A stretch of DNA of 64,000 bases from Liolophura sinensis (taxonomy: Eukaryota; Mollusca; Polyplacophora; Chitonida; Chitonidae): positions 12,459,338-12,523,337 of the forward strand of contig NC_088302.1 in the NCBI RefSeq assembly GCF_032854445.1, in the 5' to 3' direction. The notes below the pieces were generated by a model. That model did not search any database and was not told the origin of the DNA. It saw only the letters and a program-made list of their open reading frames with translations. This document shows, piece by piece, positions 1 to 15,500 of the stretch. The position numbers and the translations under genes were made by a program. Positions within the stretch are counted from its first letter, which is position 1. Every line of letters starts with the position of its first letter.

Positions 1-3000
1 ATGGCTTCGCGACAGGAAAATTTATGAAAATATTTTTTCATCCTAGCTGAGGCCAACCACCACACCTTGGATTAAAAGTGTCCGGGTATATATAAATGTA
101 TGTTGCGCTCATCGTGTGCATTGTATCGAGAACCAACAGCTGTCTGGATTTTTGACATATTGCCCAGATAAGGAAACATCCTAAAACAATCTTACGAATA
201 AATCTCAGCATGTATTGATTAACTGCATCTCAGTGATCCGTAAAATGCAGTTCGGAAAAGCACGCGCTTCCATTGTCATTGATAAAATGTTTCTTAATTA
301 TAAAACTTCACAACAATTACGCTAAATGTACGAGAACTGTCAATGTACTGACCTGTTTCACGGGCATTGCAGTTTAATCTGACGGTACTCTTGCTACCAG
401 ATGCTGCCAGAGGTGTGTATCCATCAGTAACCCCCTTTAATCAAGGCATCAATAGCTAAACCATTATATTTCATACTAGTCGTGAACAGCTGTCCGTTTT
501 AAGGTAATAATAGCTCGATAAACGCACTTTGACTTCTGTCACATTAATTATCACTCGCTAACTCAATTTAAACCCATGGTAATGAGCAATCACACACAAT
601 GTAAACTCGAACCTGAACAAGCCAAGGCTAAAAGGATTGAATGACCTACCTATGTTCACTGACGAACTTCAAAGCCTAGTTTGCTGTAAGGTAAATATAA
701 ATCAGAGACGCTGGGAGCTAAGTGAACCACGGACTGTACTGTATGGTTAGATCGTGTGGACTAAATACCACCATCGACCCAGGGATGTTTATATATACAT
801 GGTCAGAAACTTATTCATGTGTGGCCTTACATAAATCGGCATAGTTGATCAGTAAACTCGGCTTACTGTTTTTTTTTTTTGGTTATTTGTTTGTTGATTA
901 CCCAATGGACAAAGAACATGAAACTCAGCCCAGATAATTAAAGGAGGTGACATCCAGTGTTGATAAACAATCCGCACGCACATTAATTTCGCCATGTTGT
1001 TGTTCTTCGTGATAGGAGAAAAACAATACTTGATCACGTGACCTGCTGTTGACACGTCTGCTGATAACTCAGGATGGTCCTTTCCCCAGTGTGCAATAGC
1101 TCAACTCATCAACAATGGTGTCAGAACCGCTAAATAAACACTTACTCTGGGCTGATCCGTAAACACCGCTGTATTTTAATGAACTTGAATTAAATTCAAG
1201 GTTTAATTAAGTTTCCGTGATGTCACGTGATGCAAGATAAAAGATTAACTTATAAAAGCGTATGAAATTATGTATTTTGTGATAGTACATAAGGAGTCCA
1301 CAAGAAAATTTTCTTTAACCAATTAAGGGCTAATTAATTTAATATCAGATAAAATATGAATAAAAAAATTTCTCTTTTATTTATTATCAGACAGGCAGTA
1401 GTCTACCGTAGCAACAATCTTTAGTATCCACAAGTATCTTCAATTTTTGAAGATTTGAAAGAAATACATAACCCATAAAATAATATATGTAGCGTTACAT
1501 ACGCATATACTACCGTGGTAAGCATATATGGTGCACTCGCACCAAACTTTCCACCTGTCACCAGTGATATCATTAAATGGATATGACTATATATGTCTAG
1601 CCCGAAACATAATATTAAAAAGTTTTGTTGGAAAATATTTTATTGTTTGCGACAGCCAGGAATTTGTTGATTTCAAGTAATTGTAGTATACAGCGCAGAG
1701 TTAATGATAAGTCTTATATGGCAAGTTCTGACAGTCTTCGAAAGAGGCGGGGTCGTATGTCAGGGTATATTATGTTGAACACTAGCCCAGCCATCTGGGG
1801 CCTATCTCAATAGCGGTTACGTAGGGAGGGTCCATGGGGTAGTGGATGGAGAGGGACGGGTGCGAGGTCTGAGAAACGCCGGGGCTGACAGGAACCCTAC
1901 AGGGGCGTGGTGAGGTACGGAAAGGAGAGACGAGAGGTTTTGAGTTACGCAACACCACACCCAGTTACCAGAGCAACAGAGCTAAGGCGGATCGCGGCAG
2001 TGAAGGCGCAACGCATATGGTGACACTTGACAAAAATTCATTAGGTATGAACTCAAGTACGTTGATAGAGACCCAGAGCTCCTTATAAGTAGTGCATTAT
2101 CCGGCCATCTGGCTAAGTTTGTAAATTAGGTGACACTGACAGAAAAGGACAACAAACTGCACATCTGGCTGAAAGGGGAACCCATCCAAGAAACGCTAAC
2201 GCATTTTATAACCAGCGTCTGACTCAGTCAAAATTTGATACACAATATAAAATTTTATCCAATAAAAGAAAGCCTACATTACCCTACCCCATTTGCTTTC
2301 AAAATGCACTAGTTCCACTGAGAATTTTGATGTAGCGTTAATTCGAGAAATAAGACCATTTTGCATTCTTATGATAAACACTATTTTACACTAAATATTT
2401 CAACATTTTATTATTATAAAAATATATTGAGGGTAAAATGGTTTCATTATTTGGATTACCACCATACTAACTACAGTGTTTACTTTCCGTCAGAGAACAC
2501 AACCCAAGCTATTGTTTAAACATTGTTAAGCGAGCAAATGCATGGATGTGTTTCAAAAGTCCAGGAAAGTCAGAGATATATTGAACTGCCAATTGCAGGC
2601 ACAGACAATGCAGCTGCGATTCGAACTAAACTATAGTAAGATAAAAAGAAACAAACATTTTTTTAAAACTCGTAGATTACATTCTCTAGAGTGTATCAGT
2701 CCATTAACAATCCTGAGGCTTTGTAAAACAAGTGGCTGGAACTGTGATCTAATTTTATTGGACAGAACAAAAATGTAGCCGGGTATAGAGATGTCTAAAA
2801 TAAACACAAGCACGCGAATCGTGCACACTGTCCCGATGTGTTATAAACATTACCGCGCTGAACAAGATAGCCCATGGCGTTGTGTGTCCCATATACTAAG
2901 ATGATGCGTTGTGAGACGAAATCAGAAACATTATCTATCCATTTTACCGAAAAAAATGTTTAGAGGCAATTACTTTAATTCTTTGTCCAGTGAAATTCGC

Positions 3001-6000
3001 ACCAAACAGTTTACAGGAGTTGTTGCAGAGAAATACATTATTTCGTACACAGAATGTACATGGCGAACGAGTGACGCATTTTGTGGCAGAATCTGATTTC
3101 TTTAATAAAGGCAAAGTTCGCATATTTAACAATTTCAGCGTTTCCATTATGAATAGAATGGTGTATGAAAAAATGTTGCAAAGATATTATAATCCCTTGG
3201 TTGTAATGAAATTCATAAAGTCAATATACGTTAAACATAAACCTTGAAACTAATCAGTTAAAGAAATTTCAGTGAAACACTTTCCATGACATTGGTTTGA
3301 AGACGATGTTAGAAGCCATGTCTTCTCCAGCAACATAGCGTCACCAGCAACAATTAAAAGAGTATCGGTATGTAATCCATAAGAAATACGTCGTCTGAGT
3401 ACAGCACTTTCCGATTGTCTCCATGTATACAACCCCCAATCTGTCTCAACCAGACTATGTAATTACGAGATATGTAGTCCGCTATATATTTACAAATAAT
3501 TATTGTTGATTTATCAGTGACACACTCTATCATCCATAGAGTATTAAAGGGACTAAAATTAGCAGTTGAGTGAAAATACAGGTAGACTTACAATACATGG
3601 GTTCTCGAGATTTCAATCTACTTGGATAGAAGTACAGTAATTACTGGTCTTGTATAAAGTGATTGCTAAGCATTGTTACAGGAAAGGTGAAAAAAGTAGA
3701 CTTTTTGGCGATTTTCCTCCCAGTATAAAGTCGCTGCGATGGCCCCCCAAGAAGTAGTGAATGGAGTCTATAAAAAGCACATATCAAAGCCTGCGCACCA
3801 AATGTCATGGTCGCCGTATAATGACAGACACGGAAAAATGATAGCGGAGGCGGTATTCGCTACAGCTCATTACAGCGTCTAATCACAGAGTCCATGGTCA
3901 TTCTAGATCGACCGATAGCTCCAATAACGACACAACACAAATAAGTCAGGGAAATCCGACCAAAGATCGAGATATTTAACAGATTTGAGAAAATTAGACG
4001 AGCACTTGCTTGAGAGATCCCATAACATTATAGCTGTAGATGACATTGTTCCGTTAACTTTGAGACTACACTGTGAATAGGATAGATATGTCATTTAACT
4101 TGATTCTAGGAGTACTTTTTGTCCCATTTTATGTAGCGTCAAAGAGTGTGTCGTAAATCTGTGTTTTTGTGCGTCCTTTTTATTGCATTTTTGTCATCGA
4201 TAATTGAAATAAAATAAAGTAAATTCGCATAATAAGTGTTATGAATTTCACAAAATCAACTTCGATTGACGTTAGTTTATTAATTGGATCCAAAATTATC
4301 ACTGAGTGCGAATCTTTGTGTTTAATGTGCAAAATCAGTCAAATACTTGTACTTCTTCTGAATACTGTTCATTGCGGAACAAGTCAATTAATATACGTAT
4401 TAAAAACACAGGTATAATGATATTATAAGTTATTGGTGACTGCATGTTCAAAATATTTACTATAGAGAATTCAGTTAAGGCTGTGTTTGATTTGAATGAA
4501 CTGCCCAAAAAATTTCAAAACTAGCTTTTTATTCTTGAGAAATAGGCTACCCGAGAATGTAAAAAGCCTTTAGAGAAAACCTTGTGATTTTCTCCTAATA
4601 CATATCAAAACAACCTCAATAAAAAAAACCGCAACCTTCTTCTGATTTTAACCTTCAACGAATCACGATTTCCATTTGCAAAAAGTTTTGTGAAATGTCC
4701 TTCACCAGGTATTGAAGGTATTTATACATCTGTGTTGTTTACATTTAATTTTTTCTTTCATAAGCTACAAAATAATATAAAATAAGCGAAATTTACAATT
4801 TAATTACACAATGATGGCTTGACCGAAGCACATACAAGCTTGCATTCTACTGTATCGGTTATCAAAACCATAGGTTTGCTTGTAAATATAACTCTGTATG
4901 ATTGACCTAATCTAGAAGAACATGCAACACCTGTTATACATATCTTCTAGGGGACAAATAAAAAATACACACTTTCATTTGAGCTTGTACATTCTGACGA
5001 TGTTGGTATATTGGCATCAGTTTTGTACATATATGCTTACTTGTATATGCATGGCTTAAACTTTTAACCAACCACACAGAGGCATGCTAACACATAACCA
5101 TCTAAACTTTACAACGAGAGGCATGGGCTGCTATATATTATATGCAAGTAACACCGAATTAATGCGAGCTATGCCTGTAGTGTATACAGTCAATAAACAG
5201 ATAAAGAGTGCATACCTATTTCTTACCTTGATAAGTTATACACTCCCCGTGAACCGGCTAAGCTGGCGTGTATGCAGAAGGCCGTATACACCTCATCGCG
5301 AAGTAGATCTCCCTTGCATCACAACTGACAGTAACGTATTTCTAAATCGCTGAGGTAACGATTCCGTTCACATTCCCTTAATACAGAGTGAACAGTGTGC
5401 TTTATCCCATAGGACAGCTTTTCCCTACCATTAACGTTTTCTCTAGAACTGCAACGTCTCATAAACTGCTTTCTTTCTACTCCTCAAAAACAAACGCGAG
5501 CCGAGCTGAAGAATAAGAGCTTGCTTAATCCCGGCTGGCTTTGATCTACAAGCTGCGCTGGTCAATAGGAAACATCAATATGACCAAAGAGAGCAAATCC
5601 TAACAAAAAATCGAACCATTTCAATGCGCAGAGCGGACGTCAGCGAAACATTCTCAAATGGACGGGTAATTTTCTCCTAGTTTACTCAAAGTGAACTTCG
5701 AGTAAACAAGCGAGCAGGACAAATATTTGTCTCGCAAACGTATGTCCCCTTGCCTGGCCATTCTAACTGCTCCATGTATGACAAAAGTTAAGTGTCTCAC
5801 CTCGTTTCGAGCCTCGGTTAAGCTCTGGATCTCTGGACTTGAGCTTCCACTGTCTGCCTTGGTTGACAGGCCAGGGAAGATCTCCGCCTTGGTAATATTT
5901 CAAGTTTCCAGTACGTCCCTTAAGACAGACTCACACAGACACGCGCTCTCCAGGTAGACGCAATACAGCGGGAATATTTTAAAATGTCCGATATCCAATA

Positions 6001-9000
6001 GTCCTGGTAATAACAGTTTGTAAGTCCAGGTGCTCGTGAGTTGAAGTTAACTGGTTGATTGAGGCATCTCCAATCTTTGTCGGTATTTAAGAGCACAGTG
6101 TGTGAACTAGAGCCACTCGCCGGCCCCTCTCGCGCTACAATAACCCCCTTAACAAAGCTATAGTAACCTCAGTGAGACGTCTCTTCCTCAGGCGGCTCGA
6201 GCTCTGGTTGGCTGACGGACGGACTCACACTACGGGGCATCCACACCTCTTCAACACCTTCTGGGTACTCCCTTTAAGATACCGATGCACCCCGTTGATG
6301 GGTTATTCACCAATCAAGCTGTTTTTGTGAAGGACGCCGTCTGTTCCAAGCTAGGGCCTCGTATCAAATTAACCGCTAATGAGTTAATCGGGCAGATATT
6401 GAAAGTGATTAGATGACAAGAGAGCATTAAAACAACAGATGAGCGTCTAGTTCCCCTGTCGACTATGGGTACGACCACTAAGCGGGTGGTTAATGCTCTT
6501 AGTTATGTCTCCCTACTTAGACAGGGCCCTGATTAATCGGCATGACATCTTAGGTACCGGTACCTAACTTTTCTAACACACAACATATGATCCTCATAAA
6601 ACAATGTCAAATTCCACAAGACGACTGACCCCTCCGCACAACTGCAATGTCTCGATTACTGGAGATAAACTTGCTGACCACTGGCTATTTGCAAAGTTAA
6701 CCAAGGTTCGGCCCGAGCCCCACAAAACGTGCGGATGCCAGGGGCGAGGACGTCAACTTCACTTCTCGCCGCTCACTGTGAAATCTTGGCTCTGTGCGAC
6801 TAAGCTTTTGCCCCACACATCTCTCTGTTTTCTAACACGTCCTCTCGCTTAACTAGTCACGATCACAATTAAAACACGCAAACATAGCTTTCGCGTGTTC
6901 CAAATAGCCAGCAACAATGTGATGTAACGAGGACACATTGGTAAACGACGTGGACAGGCTTCTCTGCAAATTGACTTGTTCATACTAATCTTCAGTGGAA
7001 AGCCTGTCCATGTCCAACGTCGTGCAGTCGAAATGCACGAGCTAGGTCAGCAACAGTTTGGTTGCCTTGATAACTGATAGCTCTTCAGTGTTTGGACGTG
7101 ATGCGCCTCTATTTACAGTCATGACACTATAAAACTTCATAAACGCTCGGGACGAACCCGGGAAACAAAATAATTTCTGTGTCGTGAGCATCAAGTCAAC
7201 AGTGTGGCAGATGGACAGACTGTTGACTAAACATTAGCTTAAGGAATTGTGTATAAGTTGGAAAGCATCGCCAAGATAGAGGATTGGACGGAATGCTCTT
7301 AATCACTGCCTGGCGAATTTTTGTCAACCCAGCGCTCGGACATAGCAATTCCGTCACAACGGCGAAGTTAAAATAAACAGTAACTCAGCACAAGGGATTA
7401 ATACAAACTGTTAAGCATTCGTCATTTCCATCGTTATTCGCAAAGTAATCCGATTTATCATTGATTCAAACAAACGGGTACAGAAGGGCAACAGGGGGAG
7501 GGGTCAAGAATAGTTATGTTATGGCTATACATGATACTTCGCTATTTTTTAAAAACCGCTAGCAATGGGATAATATTGACTAATGAGAGAATATGAGGCA
7601 ACGTCAGTTGTAGCACCATTATTATTGCACGTATAACACAACGTTGTGCTGGACGTGCATGCAAAACGTCAGACACGGGGACATGGTGAACAGGTTGAAT
7701 CATCTGCCTGTCTGTTACTCTCGTGTGAAACTGTTTCTTTGTGTTAATGTAACTCACAGGCTGGGGTCATTAAATCCTCACCCCCGGGCTGTAAGGTAGG
7801 AGTATTAAAATCACTTTAAACAAGGCCCGACAACCGTGATTTACTGTCAGGCGCCATTAATTACAGGTACCTAAACTCGTTTGTGCACGCGACCCACTCA
7901 ACCATCATCGTTTTGCATTTATATGCTAATTCATGTGTTGAAAAGTGGCAAGACAAATATTAAAAGTTATATTTTTTTGATAAACTGATAAAACGCATAT
8001 ACATATTATGCATAATGTGTAAAGACATGCTGTAAACATTTTTAATATTATTTTTTGAAAAATCCTTAGGAAAGCTAAACTTCAAAACAAGATCAAAGTC
8101 TGATCAAAGCCTCTAAGCTCTGTGACATGCTGGTGTATACGTTGTCATTAATCACATATATCTCAAATATGTATCTCAGTTGGGCTTATATTGCATTTAT
8201 ATTGCAACTGTTCGTATATTCAACGCGGCGATTTCTTTCAACAGGGTGCATATACCGTCTCTATAGCCGAACACCCAAATAAGGCCTGGCTTCTCTTAAC
8301 TAAGAATTGAATAATTGTCTTAAGATGTATAATCTTGTCAGTCCATCGGAGACGTAACGAAGCAGGGTAATCCAGTTATTCCACCCAGATGTTAGTAGGT
8401 CCAGGAAGACCCCTGGGTTTGGGCGGATAAGTGATTCTGTTTCAAGACAAAGCAGACTGGGGTCTTTTTCGAACAATCCCAGACCTGGCTGCGACCGTTT
8501 GTTAATCCTTGACATCAGTAGGAATAATAAACAGCGATACCACCGGGAACCTGGGTGGTGAGTGACTCTGCGTTACAAGTATTATATCCACCAAGAACTG
8601 CATGATAGGCGACCGAATTAGAGGCTTCTTATGTGCTTCTAGGGCCTAGGAATTTCATTTGCCATTGCTTGCAATTCTTCCTGAGCAACCCTCCCCCCCC
8701 GCAAACCAATCTCCCTCTCCACCCCACCATTTACTGTGAACTATCTGACTGAATGCTAGACAGAGCATAAGTCCGTCATAAGTCTTTCAAAATGTCTTCT
8801 TGTCTTGAATTTTCTTGGTTTCCCTAAAGAACTCGCTTATGGTATATCTGTACACAAAAAGAATATGTACAATTACCATCGCCACTGTTTTGTTACCCTA
8901 AGTAAAAAAAACTATTATAATTAGTGTGTTATATGTAAATGTTTATATGGATGCAACACGAGGGACACAAAATTAATTAACTCCTAGTTGACATCACTGT

Positions 9001-12000
9001 TTATCTTTTGCATCTCTTGGTTTCGATGTGTCACACATTAAAAGCCAATGTGAGGATAGAGGCAGTGTTGAGATGGTGGAGCGCACACGTGTTCTCCATC
9101 AAACTCGTATTAGAAGATGCTAAAGAGTGATGGTTATAAAAAAGGCCTGCATCCACAGGACAAAGAGTAAAAGAGCTAACACAATGCAATCGTTGTCCCC
9201 AAGGCGCTGAAATAAGCTTCAATCTACAACTGAAATAATTAAGGAAGGCGGCACCGAGTTAACGTTCAGGCGCTGAGGAGATAGTATCAGTGAATTAGCG
9301 TGTAAATGAACCAGATGAGTGCTCGTCATATCGCTGTTTGACTCCTGCGCGTTAGATGGCTATCTGCTACTGACCCACTGATTCTATGGGGGTAGAGGAT
9401 GGGCTATTCCTAAACTCGGGCTGGTTCCCTACTCTAATGACCCACACTGATGACAGACGAGTCACCAGTCACCTTCATTAGCTAAGCTACATCAGGTTCG
9501 TCTCGATTAAGGCGCTACAACGTATACATATTCTTAACTGAGTCAGACCCTCTCAACCAAAGTGTGACTGGTTAGTTTGAATTTCCTTTCGAGACTACTC
9601 CATTTATGTGATAATACAGTTTATAGGCACACATAGATGTTCCAGCAGATGATTTTATCTCAGCAGGCATAGAGCTTATAAGCTGTTCAGTTAGGTCTAG
9701 CTTTTAACTACTCGGAAGGAGTCAGGCAGAAGATTAAGGAAGTTAGATATAATTTTTGACCCACTGCCATTTTAAGAGCTAGACTTGTTTCATGGGGGAT
9801 ATAAGGAAGCAGTGGAAATGAATACATGGGAAGCGACTTCCGTGAGACCATAATGTCTTGCGTCTGTCTCGGTATCCTGAAAACTGAGTTAAACGATTTG
9901 CCACCGAATTGCCAAAGGTCTTAGTCCAGCCTCAAAGCATGCTATCCCGCCCATGCTAGTGTCAGTGGACACCTAGAAAAACAGATCGCTTAGCTCTCTG
10001 CTTGACCAGAGCCCTTCATGTGTACATATGATCAAGGGACTCGGCGATTTCACAAGAAAATCCACAAGGAAGACTTTCATTATGAAGGAAATGAGCGATC
10101 TCTGCAAACACTGGGCCACTGGACTGTATCCGATTTTGACCTGTGTAATCTTCAAACGGCTTGAGCTAACAATTTCTGCTGATTTTGTTTTCTCTCGCAC
10201 GAAATTTTGCCCATTTATTAAGTGTAATGAAAAATGAAGAAAGAGTCAATGGCGTCTACCCGGGTGACTTCCTGCTTCCACAGAGTCGATGGTTTCCATA
10301 GCATATCGATGTTAACCACACATCGATGCAATGATCAACACGGCATTAGGACGCTCCATTATACAAACAGTCTCGTCGTATAATAATCAAAGTTATGGAG
10401 TTATTTACCTTATACATGGGAACATTCTTCCGCCTATTGTCAACATGACCGCAAAAACGAAGTTCTAATTACCAGTGGTTAAATCTGCAGGACATTCATA
10501 TATAACATATACTCTGCATGGCACGTTCGTCCGTAACTTTAAGTCATGTAGGAGGTCAAGGAGGAGGGGATGTGATTTCCGTTGTGGGATGAGCCCCGTT
10601 TCCTTAAGCCATAAACATGACCATCTTGTATAAGAGAAAAATTCTTGTGTTCGATGTAACACACCAGTCCAATAAATAAGCACATACTACAATGTGTATA
10701 TAGGATCAAATCCAAAGTGGGTTGTTCATGGGAAGTGTGAACTCGTTGACCCTATATAGACTGACACTAGATAACACTTAATATTGTATCAAGTGTGGTG
10801 ATATGCACAGCTTCAGATCAAGATCTCAAGGAAAGTGGGTGGGTTTGTTATTACTGGCTGGAATAATGGCTCCACTATAAAAAAATTAGGTTTTCCTTAT
10901 TTTCTAAGACGGCGTTAATGCGTCATACGCTAAATCAACATGCAGTTTGGGATTTTATAGACTCTATTAGACCTCAGAGATTATATGCAAATAATAGACT
11001 AGCATTAGAAACTTCAATAGTCACATTTCGTGCAAGTGACCTTTCATATAGAACACTAAACGTTACTGCATGAATACAGGTTACTTTGTAGTTAATACGC
11101 ATCAAAGTAAAATCTTATGAGCCTCACCTGTATACCGCCATTGTCTGATTTGCACGTTCTAGCTATGTATAATGGATTTGACGGAAAACATTTGAAAATA
11201 AATGTTTATAAATAATGATTCTGGTCACATCTGTAATGCAAATTTTGTACAAAAGACAACAAATTACAAAACAGATATACTGCTAGAGGGCACATTCTAT
11301 GGTGATTAATATATATAGAGAGAGTCGTTAAAATTACGGTTGTATGCATGTTCTCTACGAAGTATATCCGACAACATTCCACACGACTGTTTACTCGGTA
11401 AAAACAACAGTCATCAGAGAAAGGTTCCAAGAGGGTTTTTCTTGCGCGTCGGCGTTTTTATCCCATCGATTGTATAACGAATTAACTGGAGAATTTCTGT
11501 ATCGATGTATTTTTAGCCCTTTCCAGCAAACATTAATTGGCCTGAAGGTAACGACGTGATTTTCTCCGCTGATCTAGTCAAGGTTGTTGGATAAGCAAAG
11601 TAAGTAAATCTATCGTGATGAATCAATATTATCACAGGCTGCCGTCACTGTGTTCCTGCGACCCAAGAAGCCAGCACTGAAGGCCTTTGTTGTCTTCGCG
11701 TCAACACCAGTTTACCACCATCATCAAATCCACAATGCGTTTAATTTCCTCCTCCGAAATCAAACACGTTGTTCCACTATTTGATTTGTATTTATGACAA
11801 AGAGAATCTTTGTTTAAATGGGAATTAGTCCATTAATGACTTCACAAAACTATTGACATTTAATGTTTAAAACGTGCCCAACAACGCGATCTGCCTTCCT
11901 GTATATTTATGCGTGGCCTCACATCTTTCTTATATGGATTTCTCAGATCAAAGTTTATATTTTATGTAAAGGAATATCTACAAATAAAGTAATAAATCGT

Positions 12001-12134
12001 TGACTAAATCAGAATAACTGTGGAAAAGCTATCGAATTAGAAAACATAGATAATGCGATCGAAACAAATCAATATAGCACAAAGGAACCATAAAATATAA
12101 GCCCAAGAATCGTCAGCTATGAGTGACTTTGACA
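1..12134. other. No gene supported
   Basis: AT-rich DNA with scattered stops on both strands. Reading frames here are at most about 90 codons, match no family I know and lack a consistent set of splice sites. Apart from the inverted repeat at 6.9 kb I see no organised element. Confidence 0.6.
6944..7023. other. Inverted repeat with 17-bp arms
   Basis: AACGACGTGGACAGGCT at 6944 and AGCCTGTCCATGTCCAACGTCGT at 7001 are reverse complements apart from a six-base insertion. The spacer is 40 bases. Function unknown. Confidence 0.6.
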
Positions 12135-12500
12135 TTAATTGTCGTCATTATATTATCACAAAATGACTTTGATATATTGACTTTCGCAAATACATCGCCA
12201 CGAAATGACTATGATTCTGATTATAGCCAATACATTGTCACGGAATGACTTTGATACAGAATGTCGCAAATACATTGTCACGAAATAACTTTGACATAGA
12301 ATGTCGCAATTACATTGTCACGAAATGACTTTGATACTCATCGTTGCCAACACAATAGCACGAAATGACTGATACTGATCATTGCCAATACATTGTCACG
12401 AAATGACTTTAATTCTGATCGTCGCCAACACATTATCACAAAATTACTCTGGTTCTGATCGTCGCCAATGCAATGTTACGAAATGATTTTCACGCTGACT
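12135..12500 (+). repeat. 40-bp tandem repeat, about 9 copies
   Basis: Unit about ACATTGTCACGAAATGACTT followed by TGATACTGATCGTCGCCAAT. Copies differ by substitutions and 1-3 base indels. No coding role seen. Confidence 0.9.
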
Positions 12501-15500
12501 GCCTCCAAGTTTGTATGCTCTCGAATTCATGTGTAGATTTGCTACAAAAATTGTTGTGTAAAAGTAAACTAAAGAAATCTTGAAGTTTCCCTTACTCTTC
12601 GGCTGTCTGACAGTATTTTATTTTTGTGGAAAAGGACATAAAATCATAAACATATTTTATGAAACTGTGTGTAGTGGTGTAGGCTTTTTGGAGTTTGTTT
12701 CAGAAATATTAGATGATAGTTATGGTGATTATTTATATACTAGTATAAGAAAAGTTATCTGACATATTTAAAGCCATATAGGCAGCGGAGAGAATAGTAG
12801 TGTATATTTCGATAAGTATACATTGAGAAAATAAAGTTTATCATTCACCTATACTATAACATGGCCATGGTCAACCAGCTGTGCGAAAGTGCACCAAAGT
12901 AAGCCATGGAATATAGCAAACATAAAAGCAGCAAAAATGTCAAAATATTTTATTAATAACCAGTATTCAATTTTAGGTTTGCTAACTGTACCAGGCAGAC
13001 ATGTTTCCTCGAACCCACGATACCACAACGATTCTTCAATAACAATAGCTGTTAATACAAAGTGAGCTTAAATCTGTTGGCAAACACGGTTCTCTCTTCA
13101 GCACAGAAATAAGATTTGTAAAATCTATGATACCTCAGCGAATACGCCTTTAATTTTTTGCCTACAAAAAATGAAGGACAACAAAGCTGTACAGTCAGTT
13201 GGAATAGTCATTATTTAAACGTTTACGAGGTGACATCTTTAGAAAAAAACACGCGCTGTGGTCGGCGCGCTGTGCATGGCGTTTGTCTTCGAAACGTTTG
13301 GGCTCTGTATATTTTGTCGTTTGTTGATAAACCTCATCACTGCGCATATTTCCTCTCTTCCCCTTGAAGTTGGGCGGTTACAAGTCACATTGACGGCGTC
13401 ACGAGACGTCCTGTGAGATGTCCAATAACCTAACAATCACCAATAGCATGGTCTATTTTCAAGAGACCGGCAGTTGACGTGCTCAGGTGAATAGTGGTGG
13501 GGTAAAGTGTGTATCGCTACAGCTCGGAGTTGAGGCGTCCAACACAAGCGGTGGGGATAGGGTTGAACCAGGGCGTGCTGCCTGCAGACGGTGGCCGGCT
13601 TCCACCTACGGATTATAACACGTCTGCTATTTGTTGATGGTTAAGAGAACGTTCAACGCCAGCAAACACTTCAACTGATAATGGAGGACAGACTTGCCAC
13701 TACTACAGTAAACACCTCTTGTATTAATAAATAATTAGACGGGGTTTTGCTCCCATATGTCACCTTCTCTAGCGTGGTAACATCAAATAGCCACATCACT
13801 CAACCTCCCAATGAAACTTTTCATGCAGACAACTGAGAGTTTACGCATTAGGCAGAGACTCAATCGCACCTCGTTGAACAGTTAAACGCCTTGGTACTTA
13901 AGTCTCCAGACCACCCGCTTAACAAGTTTGTGACAAGATTCAGTCGAGCAGGTGTCGATGTCACTACATACAGCAGTCACGCTTATCTCACGTCAACGCT
14001 GTATATAGTGTAAGGGAAAACATCTATATTATCGTTCGCACGGTATGTGGAACATATGCGAGGGTGTAAAATGTGTACACGAAATAACGTGGTAGACGAA
14101 TGTCATTTTATTTTTATTTGTCCTTTGTATACTTCTTTATGCACAAAGTGCGATAAGCTATACTCTTGGAAACAAAAACACAATAACAATTAGTTGAAAT
14201 ATTGTCTTCTAAATCTAAGAATATTTTGTGTAAAGCGGTTCGATTAATTTATTAATGTTTTCATTTAGACAGGGCCGAAGTTTACTATACATTCTAGTTG
14301 CTCTCACACCCTCATGTTTTAGTTTTGTTATAATTTATGTCAAAAACTCTGTACCTCTGTATCTGGAAGAGGAGAAGCAGACTTGCTTAAGTCTTTAAAT
14401 AAACTGGAGAAAAAAATGAACTGATATTATATTTTGAAGATGATAAATCCATATGGCATGAAACAGCTTTTTATACATCAGATACAAAGTGTGAGGATGA
14501 AATAGCATGCTGAGAATATTATAGGGAATACACCGAACACACGCGTCTTTACAGCTGAAGAGACACAAAGACAAGTCTGGTCTTTTTATTAAGTCACCAC
14601 TGAAAAAATTCCATCACATGGTAAAAAAAACCCAAACACAACAACAACATGGAAAACATGGATGTTACGGAATCCAGTGCATGCTTTCCCATCAGAAAAT
14701 GTTTTGTGCTCGAGTAAATGATCACAATGTTGTACGTTTCATCGGACATGAAACAACACATTTACGTTTTAGTATTAAACGAACAAAGGATTAAATCGAG
14801 CCTGTTCAGTACAACAAACAATTTTTTACCCACCCAATTAACTTGTATTGTGCGAAAATTTGGAGTGTTGAAAAACCGTACTTCAAAGAGTCATAGTACA
14901 ATGACGTAAATTGCAGGTGTCTTGGCTGTTGTCGGTACTTTGATATCGATATAATGAAGACACCTTCCTCTATGTTTGGCCTAGGCCACGTGTCCCCTGC
15001 GGGTGGGGGGATCTCCTGCGGGGCAACAGGACGAGGCCTGTGGGGTCAGGGGGAAAGGATGACCTTAGGGGGTCTTTTTAGTTGGCTAATGAGATTATAC
15101 AGGTGAAATTAACACCTCTCAACAGGTAAGTAGATCCAATTAAGATAGTTGTGCGAAGAGATATTAAACACCCTAGTATAATTCCGATCCAGTTAAGAGG
15201 GATTTACGCACCTTGGAGCAAGAGATTTCCACTTGTTGGGACAAGAGATCGTTTAATTACTGTCCCACCTGTGATATTAAAATGGCAGAGTTAATAGTAG
15301 ATATTTTACCGCTTTGTACAAATGTGTCTTCACATGCTTATGAATAAATCGGTTCCCAAGCGTCTTTAATGGACTACATTAAAATGATATGTGTAACGGT
15401 ATCACATTTTTGCATTCTCACTGGACACAATGCATGCATAGTTATCCTTCAACAGGTGTAAAAAGTGTGAGTTGATGGTTTGTACATCAGTAGATATAAC

